A stretch of 64,000 nt of DNA from NCBI GenBank assembly GCA_012934845.2, contig WNNJ02003663.1, positions 1-64,000 of the forward strand. The letters run 5' to 3'. Source of the DNA: Pomphorhynchus laevis. Lineage: Eukaryota; Acanthocephala; Palaeacanthocephala; Echinorhynchida; Pomphorhynchidae. The notes beneath the pieces are model-generated. The model was not told the origin of the DNA, made no database searches, and saw only the letters and a program-made list of their open reading frames with translations. Position numbers and translations under genes: made by a program. Positions 44,873 through 55,145 of the stretch are shown one piece after another (positions within the stretch are counted from its first letter, which is position 1; each line of letters starts with the position of its first letter).

Positions 44873-45236
44873 AAAAAAAATGATTTATTTTAGCGTGGCA
44901 AATGCGTGCAAATGGCCACAACAAAACAAAACTGTAAATCAGGTGTCGAGAAGGTGTGAACGGAGGAGGTGTTTGAATGTGATAAAGGAGGGAGCGCGGC
45001 GGACGTCGAGAGGGAGTTGATTCCAGGCTAGTGAGGCGGCGACGAGGAAGGATCGAAGACCGTAGTTGTTGGAATAATTAGGGACGTGGAGTAAGAGGCA
45101 GCGATAGCGAGGTGAGGCGAGTGTCGTCTAAGAAAGGAAGGTTGATGAACGATGGGGAGCCGACAGCGATGAGACGAAAAGTTACGAGAAGAAGGCAGAG
45201 TTTGATGCGGATGTGGATGGTGGGCCAGGAGAGTTA
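44873..45236 (-). mobile_element. CR1-A 3' tail inside CR1-C
   Basis: Encodes the last part of CR1-A RT (SSRNFSSHRCRLPIVHQPSF) and ends in ATTTATTTTA; most of the 3' hairpin is deleted. CR1-C coding similarity resumes on its far side, so it is a nested insertion. Confidence 0.7.
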
Positions 45237-45370
45237 CGAGTGCAATGTGGTACAATGAGAGATATGGTCGGGTGATGAAGATATTGTTATAAGATTGGAA
45301 TGTGATATAGTAGTACGATAAATACGCTGCCTGGGCGATTTAATAATGACATTGGGAGTGATCGAAGCTG

Positions 45371-46429
45371 ACTGTGAAAATAGTCGAAACATAGATGGAC
45401 AGGTAGAGAACATTCACGTCAAGACTTCAGCCAAATTTGGTGTGACTGTCGTGTCAAGTTGAAGTAATTGGATTCGTAGTCGTTGAGGTTTGTTAGATAT
45501 TAGGTCATCTTACGAGTCGTCCACAACTAAATTATCACCTTGATCGGAACAGTGACCTTTGTATATCCGGAAAGTAATTCAAAGGCACAAAATCCACAAA
45601 TAAACTCTCTTGACAGCAGGATTTAAAATTAGATAGAACAGGAAAGTAGTCCATACATTGAATCCAGATTTACTGCACGCTATATCATGTCGTTCATATG
45701 CAGACGAAACAATGTCTCATTTTGCACTATTCGACTTTCGGCGATAAGGTTCTTTTAACTTGTAATACGTTTCTTCATCCATATATTTTTAGATTTCAGT
45801 TTTCCTTTGATGCCCATAATTGTTTAGCTTGATTGATTAGTAGGCGTGATTAATTTTGTAATTAGCTTTTATAATTGCATAGGTATATCTCTCACAATTA
45901 TGGTATCGTTGCTTGGATGTTAAAACCGACCGCCTTTAGATGTAAGTAAATTGTAAGTTTGGATACTGATATAATGGTGCGAGTAAGTTATAAAGTAACT
46001 CGCACGTGGACGCTGGTGTGGATTAGGTTCGATTAATAGTCAGACAATATCGATAACTAGATAAGCAATCCTATCGTATTACGAAATAGTCGTCAGAACT
46101 GTCAAATTCCAAAGCAGTACAGTAGTCGTAAAGTTATCGTAAGATTGTCAAAGATTGTCGAAAGTTGTCGTAAAATTGTCGAAAGTTATCGTAAGGTTGT
46201 CTGTGTGATATTTTGTAATAATCACTTTGTAAGTATTTATATCAATACAGCATATTTAACCAGTCTTCTTTATCCAAATTAAGTATCAAACAACTAAGTT
46301 GCGCCTAGTGAAAATGACTGTATCATGTTTTTAACTTTTTATTTTTTTTTGATAATATGTTTTCATAAACAAATCAAAAAATCAATAGTAGGTAGAATGC
46401 TGTGGAAGCCGCCCACATAGGTTAGCCAA
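45371..46429. other. No gene recognised; degenerate short repeats
   Basis: At 46128-46202 words like AAGTTATCGTAAGATTGTC and GTTGTCGTAAAATTGTCGA repeat imperfectly with a period near 12 nt. Elsewhere nothing stands out. Confidence 0.4.
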
Positions 46430-46800
46430 TTTTACTATTATTCTTAGTCCCCATGATGCAGCAGGCGTTTCCTCGCTGTATCGCAAATCATATTCTTTGT
46501 TTTAGCCAAAATGGTTCTTTTTGGTCCCCGGTAGCTTCCGTCAACTTCTGTTTCCCGGTTAACGCATAATCGGTTTGGACGACGTAGCGCCCAATAGCAA
46601 AATTATAACAGCCTGGTCCAGGAGACTTTATTCTTGAGATTGATGATATCCCTCAATAGACGGTCGAGAGATTAGGCGACGCAGACGATAGCACCTTTAG
46701 GAATCCGCGGTAACACCTTGTGGCTTCGTCGACACATTGCAATATAGTCCAACAAGGTTATAGTCTTGTTGTCGGGGAATACTTGCGTGACAATAGATTA
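46430..46800 (-). mobile_element. RLE-II LINE, C-terminal fragment
   Basis: The minus strand encodes YALTGKQKLTEATGDQ followed by FAIQRGNACCIMGT, matching the helical tail after the endonuclease in the RLE-II family (compare 49030-49620: LGSSLERTTRDKL.FSWLMQQIS). Short and broken. Confidence 0.6.
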
Positions 46801-46984
46801 GACAGTACATTAGGTTTTTTTAATTAAAACCTCATGTACTATTGTTTGTTATTAATTTCTCAAACCTTTTTGCTGTATGCTTATTCATTTAGTTGTAATC
46901 TGACTGATCAACAATAACTTCTTCATATAACTTTTTCTTCTAATGTATGTGTATATTTAAATCCAAGATTCTTCGACTTATGAT

Positions 46985-47448
46985 TTTTCAGGTCATGATT
47001 ATCTTAACATATGGTCATAAGCTTCGGTCATGATCAAAAAGATAAGATCTCGGATACAAACAATCGAAATGAGGTTCCTTCGTGGTGTGGCCGGTCTTAG
47101 CATTAGAAATAAGGTTATAAATTCGGTAATCATGGATGGAATCAGAGTAAAGTCGCTGCTTCTCCACATAAAAAAGTCAGTTAAGGTGGCTAGGATAGCA
47201 TCTCTGCTTTTTGCAGATGACGTTGTTTTTCTGGCTCCTTGTCCTGAGGACTTACAATGTCTACTAGATCGATTCACGATGGAATGCCAAGCGGCAGGGA
47301 TGTTGGTTAGTACCTCCAAAACTCTTTATGTGCTCGTATCGGATTCAGTTGCCAATGTCGATTCGGATTGGAGAAAAGGTTCTTCCTGATGTGGCGGATT
47401 TCAAGTATCTTGGGGTATTGTTTTCGAGGAACGGAAGTATACGAGAAA
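46985..47448 (+). mobile_element. Rex3/RTE-type LINE, left part
   Basis: Starts with a C-terminal segment (IRSRIQTIEMRFLRGVAGLS, GIRVKSLLLHIKKS) joined directly to RT motif C (IASLLFADDVVFLAP) and MECQAAGMLVSTSKT, then KVLPDVADFKYLGVLFSRNG. The order C-terminus then RT core implies two copies joined by recombination. Confidence 0.75.
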
Positions 47449-47880
47449 AGTAGAATTGAAAATGTGCTGCGCCGGGCAACTAAGCTCGTAAATTCAGTTA
47501 AAGCCTTACCTTATAATGAAAGGCTAAAAAAACTTGGTCTGGTTTCTATAAGCGACCTTCGGTTTCGGCGAGATATGTGTTCAACATGGGAAGCTTTACA
47601 CAAGGGAAATCACGTCTTAAGAGAATTGATGACTGTTCGGAAAAGTCGGGCTTTGCGTGGACACAATTTTACTTTAGCCCATCGCCGAGTTATACGCTCT
47701 AAAACTGTACAATTTGGACACCGAATCGTAAGTAAGTGGAACCGATTAAGTGAAGAAATTGTCAACTCAAGATCGGTTTCAGCATTCAAACATAAACTTT
47801 TGTGACTTTTGTTTGTGAGTCTTTTTTTTTCTTTACTTTTTCTTTTCTTTTTTTAACAGTGCAACTGTGAGCTTTGCTCG
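47449..47880 (+). mobile_element. CR1/L2-type LINE tail nested in the Rex3-type LINE
   Basis: Encodes RRATKLVNSVKALPYNERLK, LGLVSISDLRFRRDM, LRGHNFTLAHRR and VSKWNRLSEEIVNSRSVSAF, the C-terminal end of CR1/L2-type RTs, then stops and has a T-rich tail. The Rex3-type frame breaks off at 47448 (SIREK) and resumes after about 47900 (ENEKRICAANAAMRSLYR), so this piece was inserted there. Confidence 0.75.
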
Positions 47881-47899
47881 TCTGTTTGTCGAAATAATA

Positions 47900-48480
47900 A
47901 TCAAAGAGAATGAGAAGCGGATTTGTGCAGCTAATGCAGCAATGCGTTCTTTGTACAGGTATGTCGTGGTGAAGCGGGAGTTGAGACTTCGGGCGAAGCT
48001 TTCGGTTTACCACACAATCTTCGTTCAAATCTTAACCTACGGTCACTAACTTTGGGTCATGAACAAAAGGATAAGATCTCAGATACAGACGATCGAAATG
48101 AGTTTCATTCGTTGTGTGACCAGTCTTAGCCTTAGAGATAAGGTTATAAATTCGGTAATCCTGGATGGGATCGGAGTAAAGTCGCTGCTTCTTCATATCA
48201 AAGACGTCAGTTAAGGTGGCTAGGACACGTTCTGAGTTTGTTTAGGGATCGTTCTCCTTGGAGGGTTTTCCAGATCGGACTCTATGGAAAGATAGTTCGA
48301 GATAGACCTCGGTACCGATGAAGATATCAAATCGCGAAACTGGTCGAAGACCGCCTTGGGCTATCTGAAAGAGAACTGTGGTGTTTCGTCCAGGATCGCG
48401 ATGTGTGGAGTAGATTGGTACGTACTCTGCCTTCTCGACCCGACACCCATATCGGTGGTTGACAAGAAAAATCTTGTGAA
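47900..48480 (+). mobile_element. Rex3/RTE-type LINE, right part
   Basis: Continues the left part: AANAAMRSLYRYVVVKRELR, LRAKLSVYHTIFVQILTYGH, IRSQIQTIEMSFIRCVTSLS, GIGVKSLLLHIKD, then near 48340 LVEDRLGLSERELW and a 3' end followed by a CAAGAAAAA/TTTTTCTTG hairpin. Frame-shifted more than once. Confidence 0.75.
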
Positions 48481-49029
48481 ATTTTATTTTTTCTTGCCAA
48501 GAAATTGTTGTTAGTAGTCATTTCTACCTTTGTGATAAACATTTTGTCGATTATCATTATCATTATCTTAGGTTATCTGTGTGATTATGTTGAAGTAACG
48601 TTGGTTTGAAACTCCTACATTGGCTGCCTATTCATTTCATATACAACACTTATCTGTGGAAGATGTCTACCACGAGGCATTCTTCAGCAGCTTGTGAACG
48701 ATTTCAGTAAAGGACAAACGCAGCGAGTAGAGTGCAACAGCAAAATTAGTAACTGAAATTGACGATTGTACATGTGAATATTTTTAAACAAAGATAATTA
48801 ACAATAATTTAACATAATTGTAATTATGATAATTTATAATTACAATTAAATTTAATTAATTAAATTCAATTAAAATTAATTACAATAATTTATAATAATT
48901 GACATTATAAATATCAATTTTTTGGTTAAAAAAATATTAGTTTAATTTTTTCTAACTAAAAGTCAATTTTAAAACGAAAGTAAACAATTAAAATTAAACA
49001 CAAAAACTCTGACAACCCTCATCCGCTCA
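48481..49029. other. No gene recognised
   Basis: Includes one LINE-like word (TLHWLPI-type) near 48615 that I could not extend, and AT-rich sequence. Confidence 0.35.
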
Positions 49030-49620
49030 TTCTCTCCGTTATACATACAACACTGCCCCGCTGAACGGCTACACTGATCTGCTGGAACAGGAAAGTACGA
49101 ACTCGATGTTCAGAAGTCGCACGAATTAAACGCCTTCAATCAAACGAGATTTTGAGAATAGCTCTCGCTGCCTCTTAATCGCCATACAGACTCGAACCGG
49201 TAGGCTTAGCGCAAGACGAAGGCAAACGACCCGATGGTGCAACCCTTATCCCATGGGAAGCTGGTCGTATACTCGTTTGGAATTTTACTTTCACGAACAT
49301 CCTGGCCGCCAGTCATGTTCCAAGGCAGCGTCTTCTGCCAGCGCTGTTGCAGCCCTCGCGGAACAGCTCAAACGAACCAAATACAGTTGCTTTGAGAATC
49401 GACAGTATTTGTTGGTCTCCACCGCAATCAAAATACTAGGCGCGGTCGACACCAGCTTAATTCCAGCTTGTTTCAACTTGAGGCAGCTTGGTTCGAGCTT
49501 AGAGAGGACAACCAGAGATAAACTCGCATTCAGCTGGCTCATGCAACAAATCAGCGCAGCCATGCCACGAGAGAATGAATCGGTTGGATATCCATCCTTA
49601 GGCAACTATATTCTTTGACG
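49030..49620 (+). mobile_element. RLE-II LINE, endonuclease fragment
   Basis: Frames encode GLAQDEGKRPDGATLIPWE, GRILVWNFTFTNILAASHV, then, after a shift near 49318, ASAVAALAEQLKRTKYSCF and LRQLGSSLERTTRDKLAFSW. The RPDG..W.FT.. spacing is that of the restriction-like endonuclease of LINEs; the catalytic region reads WNFTFTN where relatives have WD.TCVD, so it is probably inactive. Confidence 0.75.
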
Positions 49621-49863
49621 ATTTCAATTAAATAATCGATTTGTAAATTATACAATAAATATAATAAATAATATATTAATATAATAAATAATATATTAAT
49701 ATAATAATATATTATTTATTATATTAATATATTATTTATTATATTTATTGTAATAATATTATAATAATATTAAAAAAATACTTCTTAACAAAATATTATT
49801 AAAATATTAAATTTACAATATACAAATCAACAAAGTATTATTAAAAATTTATTAAAACATTTT
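49621..49863. repeat. AT palindrome block
   Basis: 49660-49750 is built from AATATATTAATATAATAAAT words on both strands and folds on itself. No gene. Confidence 0.5.
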
Positions 49864-50045
49864 ATGGATAATATGCTTTGTATTAGAATAAGATACTTGA
49901 TAGTCAAATTTCATCAGAGGAAATACGTCATAAGCGTAATTGGCCCCACTGCTATGTTGGATCGATGAATAGAGACCGATACCTGATAACATTGCAGTTC
50001 CTCCCAATGCCCTCTAATTCTTATTATGAATTTTTTTTCATAAAT
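49864..50045 (+). repeat. Foldback MITE-like repeat, copy 3
   Basis: Same family as 382-572 and 834-1021 but in the opposite orientation: CTTTGTATTAGAATAAGATAC at one end, TCTAATTCTTATTATGA at the other, with GGCCCCACTGCTATGTTGG inside. Confidence 0.6.
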
Positions 50046-50764
50046 TATAATATTATAATATAAATTATATAATTATAAATTATAATATAATAATTATAAT
50101 ATAATATTTCAGTGCAATAATTTAAATATTGCATTGAAATAATTTATTTCTTATTTTTTGTATTTTGTAGCAGTCTGTATGGTTAAAATAGGTATATAAT
50201 ACGATTTTATAAATCGTGGATTTAATTAGAAGCTAATGTGGAATAATGAATTGCGTTTCTTTAATTAATTAAAAGCAATAACGGATTGATGTTTAATCGC
50301 GTAAAATGTCTATTTTTAATAATGATGTCTATTTTTAAATTACTTTAAAATGTCTATTATTTTTTTTATAAATGTCTATTTTTGGTGTGATAATGTTAAT
50401 AATAATGAAGAGTGTTATTAATCCCACTATACCTCTCGGTTTGGAGCAAAACAGAAAAAGAATAAAAATAAAAATACACCAATTTCAATCATTTTGTGTG
50501 TTCTTCAATTGTAAGCGCCGCATTCCATCTGACCATGATGTTTGACACCCAATTCTTTACTTATGCAGTGTTGTGAAGCATCGACGATGTAAAAAGCATA
50601 TAGCTAACCTAACCTATCTACACAACTCAAGGGAACGTTTACGAGATATGGACAAACAAAATTTTCTTGTAAAAATTTTCTTGATTACTAACATCTTACA
50701 ATGAGATATGTTTGATAACTAATAAACAGAAAGTTTGATAACTAATAAACATACAATAAAATAT
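50046..50764. other. AT-rich DNA, nothing recognised
   Basis: Contains repeated AATGTCTATTTTTAA-type words near 50310-50390 but no gene. Confidence 0.4.
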
Positions 50765-50998
50765 CGACGACAACCATCGACGACAACCATCGACGACAAC
50801 CATCGACGACAACCATCGACGACAACCATCGACGACAACCATCGACGACAACCATCGACGACAACCATCGACGACAACCATCGACGACAACCATCGACGA
50901 CAACCATCGACGACAACCATCGACGACAACCATCGACGACAACCATCGACGACAACCATCGATGACAACCATCGACGACAACCATCGACAACAACCAA
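50765..50998 (+). repeat. 13-bp minisatellite, 18 copies
   Basis: Unit CGACGACAACCAT, almost invariant. Open in all frames of both strands because no unit contains a stop; the resulting repeat peptides are not genes. It ends about 40 bp before the ORF1 start of a CR1-A LINE. Confidence 0.95.
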
Positions 50999-51036
50999 CG
51001 GTTGAAAAATTGATTGAAATACATTCTTACAAGTTT

Positions 51037-51429
51037 ATGGGAGGACGTAAGAAAACAACTAAGACCAACACCAACTATGTACAACTGCAAGTACAGTGCT
51101 CGATACACGACTGCAGCGTCTGGACAACAATCACCTGCGACAAGAATAAGGCTAAAGAAGACTTCGTATGTGGTTTTTGTGCCAACAAACTAATTTGCAA
51201 CCTCTCTCAACAATTCAAACTCATGTCATCTTCAACCACTCGAATTTTCCCCGATCGCGCCCCTTCTGAAATCGCTCAAATCTCTTCAGCCCGCATCGAA
51301 AAACGCCGTCGCGAGGAAAACGGCGAAACATCACTCTCCATCCGAAACATAGACGGAAATTTTCAAGTTGTCCACACCCGTCCAAAAATTCAATGGCGCT
51401 CCATCTCTCCTATGTGTCTTCTCCACTAG
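51037..51429 (+). CDS. CR1-A ORF1-like protein with PHD-type zinc segment
   Basis: Starts at ATG 51037 (MGGRKKTTKTNTNY). CSIHDCSVWTTITCDK..KEDFVCGFCANKL gives the C..C-W-F.C..C spacing of the PHD-like finger seen in CR1-group ORF1 proteins. A basic, Arg-rich stretch follows. It runs to 51429 into the frame-shifted EEP start. CR1-B copies carry the same segment at 24270-24130 and 39374-39450. Role: probably nucleic-acid or chromatin binding in the LINE particle. Confidence 0.6.
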   Translation: MGGRKKTTKTNTNYVQLQVQCSIHDCSVWTTITCDKNKAKEDFVCGFCANKLICNLSQQFKLMSSSTTRIFPDRAPSEIAQISSARIEKRRREENGETSLSIRNIDGNFQVVHTRPKIQWRSISPMCLLH

Positions 51430-51824
51430 ACTCTTTCGCCACAACACACGGTTTCCGCCTCGGTCTCCTCAACACTAGATCTATTCTCAATAAATCCGAT
51501 GTTATCCTCAACCTATTCACCAAGCAATCCATCGATCTCTTCTGCCTCACCGAATCTAAGGTTGTTCTTAGAAACCGCAATCAAACCTCCAGTATCTTGC
51601 CTCAACGGTTTAAACTCGTGTCATCCTCATATGCTTGTCAAATCTTCCCTGATCACTAACCCTATGAAATTGCTCAACTCTCCACTAATTGTCTTAGAAC
51701 TCGTCGACGCGAAATCAATGGCGAGTCATCTCTTGCTATTAAAAATGTTAATTATAATTTTCGTGTAGTCCATCTACGTGCAAAAATCCGTTGGTGACCT
51801 GTCTCTTCTAGTTTTTCGGCTCGC

Positions 51825-52679
51825 TTGATAATGGCTATCCATGGCTTCCTTGATATTATCGTTTTCCCAACAGTCTCATTGCATACGCTTCCTCTACAAT
51901 ATCTTATCCTCAACCTATTCACAAAGCAATCCATCGATCTCTTCTGCCTCACCGAATCCTGGCACTCAGATTCCGACGACATTTCCATTCGCCGTCTGCT
52001 CTCTGCCGGTTGCTCCCTAGTCGAATCCGCCCGCCCCCTCAGCTCATGCCCTTCTAAATTCTCTAATCATGGCGGCATCGTCGCATTCGCGCGTCACCCC
52101 GCGTCTCTTCGCAAAATCAATCCCCCTTTCAGTCCTTGCTCTTTTGAATTGCTCACTTGTCGTTATTCTATTCTGATCACTCTAGATCTCGCCATTGTAT
52201 ACCGTCCTGGTTCATCAGCTCCTACAGCCTTATTTTTTACCGAACTCGCTGACCTCCTTTCTCATTGTTCTTTGTGTTCAATCCCTTCACTCGTTCTAGG
52301 CGACTTTAATATCCGCCTCGACCGACTCACTTCTACCGAGCCCATCCAGTTCATCAACATTCTATCCAACTACAATTACAAACTAATCTCCATTGCCCCC
52401 ACACATATACTTGGTGGGGTACTCGACATCTTCGCTGTCCCCGATCATTTTGCTCCCTACACCTCAAAGTGCATCTTCAATCCTGGTCTGACCGATCACT
52501 TTCTCGTCACTCCTGATCTCACTCACAATCACAGCTTCCTCACATACCTACAATCCTACGTCGCCCTTGGAGAAATCTTGACTCTCCCTTCTCCGCTCTG
52601 CCTTACTCAAATCGTCTCTATCATTACCCACAATAACATATTCATCTCCTCACGATCTCGCCTTTCTTTTCGACTCTGA
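51825..52679 (+). CDS. CR1-A EEP endonuclease
   Basis: Contains ILNLFTKQSIDLFCLTESWH, FSNHGGIVAFARHPASLRKI, IVYRPGSSAPTALFFTELAD, LVLGDFNIRLDRL (catalytic GDFN intact), THILGGVLDIF and LTDHFLVTPDLTHNH. The first ~25 residues (to about 51900) belong to the duplicated diverged segment. Lies between ORF1 and RT as in all relatives here. Confidence 0.8.
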   Translation: MIMAIHGFLDIIVFPTVSLHTLPLQYLILNLFTKQSIDLFCLTESWHSDSDDISIRRLLSAGCSLVESARPLSSCPSKFSNHGGIVAFARHPASLRKINPPFSPCSFELLTCRYSILITLDLAIVYRPGSSAPTALFFTELADLLSHCSLCSIPSLVLGDFNIRLDRLTSTEPIQFINILSNYNYKLISIAPTHILGGVLDIFAVPDHFAPYTSKCIFNPGLTDHFLVTPDLTHNHSFLTYLQSYVALGEILTLPSPLCLTQIVSIITHNNIFISSRSRLSFRL

Positions 52680-52704
52680 ACTCACATCCACTCTCGATAT
52701 TCTC

Positions 52705-53847
52705 TTGCCCTTCAAGTCTCACACACACCGTCGCTTGCACCGTGCCCCATGGTTTGACATCCAATGCCTACTATCAAAGCGTCGACTCCGCCATGCTTTT
52801 CGAGTCTATCACCGCTCTCTCAGACGTGATTTCCGCTCGATCACTCCGTCTTTCCGTGATTCCTATCTTGCTCTTCGCCGGTCTCATCTCAACCTACTAC
52901 GTACCAAATGCAACTCCTTCTGGCAGCATAAAATCATCACTTCATTCAACTCTAAGACTCTCTGGCATACTTTTAACTCAATCCTTCCTCGCTCCTCTTC
53001 GCCGTGCAACATCAATGCCAATGATTATTCGTCATTTCTCCAGACTAAAGTATCCACGTTGCTCTCTCACACCCCGGTCTCCATCCTATCCCACTCTGCC
53101 CAGTCTACTCTCATCCTTCCGGAACTCTTTCATCTTCTCCCTGTCTCACCTACAGAAGTATCATCTGTCCTCATGTCCTTGCCCAACAAAACCTCACCTG
53201 CCGATCCCCTGCCTACTCACATATTAAAATCTATATGCTCATCGATATCCCCATTTCTCACAACCTTGTTTAACTTGTCCATCCGCAGTCGTATCTTCCC
53301 TTCACACTGGAAATCCGCAATCGTTCGTCCCCTCCTTAAGAAACAATCGCTCGACCCCTCCCTTCCTTCTAGCTATCGCCCCATTTCACTACTCCCTACT
53401 CTTTCTAAGCTCTTAGAACGCATCATCTTAATACAAATCAACGCTTATCTCTCCTCATCCAATCTGTACCCTCCTTTCCAATCCGCTTTCCGCTCTAATC
53501 ACTCGACAGAAATCGCATGCATAAAAGTGTACAACGACTTACTCATTTCTCGAGACAAGGCTCTATATAGTGTTCTCATCTCCCTCGACCTCTCCTCCGC
53601 CTTCGACATTGTCGACCACTCCGTCCTCCTTTCTCGCCTTCGTTATGATTACGGCTTTTCTTCCTCCTCCGTAGCATGGTTCGCCTCAAATCTATTTGAC
53701 CGTTCCTTTCGCGTCTGTTCTAATTCATCATCCTCCCCTCCCATCACTAATTTTTTGCGGGGTCCCACAAGGTTCAGTCCTAGGTCCCCTGATTTTCTCT
53801 CTTCTGCTTGGCGATCTCTCTCCGTTTATCAAACCTTACTCCTTTAA
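52705..53847 (+). CDS. CR1-A reverse transcriptase, first part
   Basis: 380 aa: WFDIQCLLSKRRLRHAFRVY, FPSHWKSAIVRPLLKKQSLD, SSYRPISLLPTLSKLLERII, FQSAFRSNHSTEIACIKVYN, and motif A ISLDLSSAFDIVDHSVLLS. At about 53755 it leaves the RT frame; motif B is in the next frame. Confidence 0.85.
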   Translation: MPFKSHTHRRLHRAPWFDIQCLLSKRRLRHAFRVYHRSLRRDFRSITPSFRDSYLALRRSHLNLLRTKCNSFWQHKIITSFNSKTLWHTFNSILPRSSSPCNINANDYSSFLQTKVSTLLSHTPVSILSHSAQSTLILPELFHLLPVSPTEVSSVLMSLPNKTSPADPLPTHILKSICSSISPFLTTLFNLSIRSRIFPSHWKSAIVRPLLKKQSLDPSLPSSYRPISLLPTLSKLLERIILIQINAYLSSSNLYPPFQSAFRSNHSTEIACIKVYNDLLISRDKALYSVLISLDLSSAFDIVDHSVLLSRLRYDYGFSSSSVAWFASNLFDRSFRVCSNSSSSPPITNFLRGPTRFSPRSPDFLSSAWRSLSVYQTLLL

Positions 53848-54208
53848 CGTCATGCAATACGCCGATGACATTCTAATCTATGCTCATGCACCCGCACATC
53901 GCATACACGATATCGGCATTTATGCCTCCAACTGTCTCTTTTCTATCTACACACGTCTCTCAAATCTTCATCACGTTCTAAACCACGAAAAGTCCAAAAT
54001 AATGTGGATCCTCTCCCGTAAACCAAACATATCTCCTCCCATTGTATATTTTGCCTCATCGATCATCCCCATAGTCCACAATCTCACTTTCTTAGGCTTC
54101 CATTTCGATGATCACCTTTCCCTTAAACCCTTCGTCCGTGACAAGGTCCGCTCATCTAACTTAATTTTTCGTGACATCCGCCGTATTCGCTTCCTTGATA
54201 TGATATAA
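53696..54208 (+). CDS. CR1-A reverse transcriptase, second part
   Basis: Frame-shifted continuation: FCGVPQGSVLGPLIFSLLLG (motif B), FNVMQYADDILIYAHAP (motif C), LNHEKSKIMWILSRKPN, LTFLGFHFDDHLSLKPFVRD. Catalytic DD present. Genuine LINE sequence ends at about 54201 (RDIRRIR); the last residues are flanking DNA. The true overlap with the first part is at about 53755. Confidence 0.85.
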   Translation: MTVPFASVLIHHPPLPSLIFCGVPQGSVLGPLIFSLLLGDLSPFIKPYSFNVMQYADDILIYAHAPAHRIHDIGIYASNCLFSIYTRLSNLHHVLNHEKSKIMWILSRKPNISPPIVYFASSIIPIVHNLTFLGFHFDDHLSLKPFVRDKVRSSNLIFRDIRRIRFLDMI

Positions 54209-55145
54209 ATTATCATAAACATGCTCGATATAGTGTAACCCTGTCTTCGTCACCGATTCTGACGCATGACAAAGCACTTCGGAAAGATGCTGAGCCTAAT
54301 TGCTAATTGGAATTCTAGCTTCATTTGAGCAATTTCGACGTGTCAATAACCAAGGCGCTTTCTCGGCCTTGTCTAGAAGTATACCCTCAGCTTCACGCAC
54401 GCTTGTCTTCCTAAAGTCGGACAGAATTTGGCAGTACAACCTACGATAACGAACGTACTCTTCACGCAATTCTATTTTGTTTCTCGACAGTTTACAGAAA
54501 TTTATAAGCTGTCGTAGAAACTGCCTAAGCCAATTCGGTTTGTCAGATACCTGGTAAGTTCTCCTGGTTTTCCTAGTCAGATAGCACGTTCATGTTATTA
54601 ACAATTCATATGAGAGATCGATACTATCAATACTGATCCTACTTTTACAGACAATTCGGCACGGTTGCATGGGTTTGGAGAAAACCTTCAAAGGTATCTC
54701 TTCTCCAAACACACACGATATTGGCTTATGCTTGCGTATAAATGACCATACGCACGATAATTCAAGCTGCATTTTCACAACCGGAATGTTCGAGAATACC
54801 AATTCACGCAACTTCTTCCATTCCAAGATTCGTACGACCACTTCTCTTTAGGTATATGTAGTTCAAGGTTTTGCGATCCGAGATATTCCTTTAATAACGA
54901 CAGCTTATCTGAAATAGTCGCACCATATCTAGCATTAAAATCTTCTGCTATTATAGTAGGCTTTAAGCTGTTGCTAAGCGGCAATAGTTTTGACAGATCA
55001 TCAAGAATGTTCGCCATTTTAAGTGTGGGACCAAAATATGAAGCAATGATTAGTATTTCAGGAGAATCTACTACTATAGAATAATCGGACTCTCGGATGA
55101 CCCACTTATCAAGGGAAGGTTTGATCGCAAAATGTTTATAATAAT
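54202..55145 (-). mobile_element. LINE fragment: EEP and pre-RT region
   Basis: The minus strand encodes EILIIASYFGPT (about 55060), MANILDDLSKLLPLS, PTIIAEDFNARYG (GDFN-type box with Gly to Glu) and further left PNWLRQFLRQLINF.. EYVRYRRLY, the basic stretch between EEP and RT. R1/Jockey-like; not close to the A-C subfamilies. The RT has been lost to the CR1-A junction. Confidence 0.65.

Larger units (their letters stand above)
50999..54201 (+). mobile_element. CR1/L2-like LINE, subfamily A, longest copy
   Basis: ORF1 zinc segment, EEP endonuclease and RT are all represented in order, with the end of RT and the 3' UTR missing (stops at RDIRRIR, 54201). Between 51560 and 51900 a segment homologous to the ORF1 tail and EEP start is repeated in a diverged form, so the copy is a mosaic of two related elements. 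About four frame changes. Confidence 0.85.

Noticed and set aside
50696-51108. Long frames with repeated IDDNHRRQPSTTT or VVVDGCRRWLSSM
   Set aside because: Pure translation of the 13-bp minisatellite in different frames and strands.
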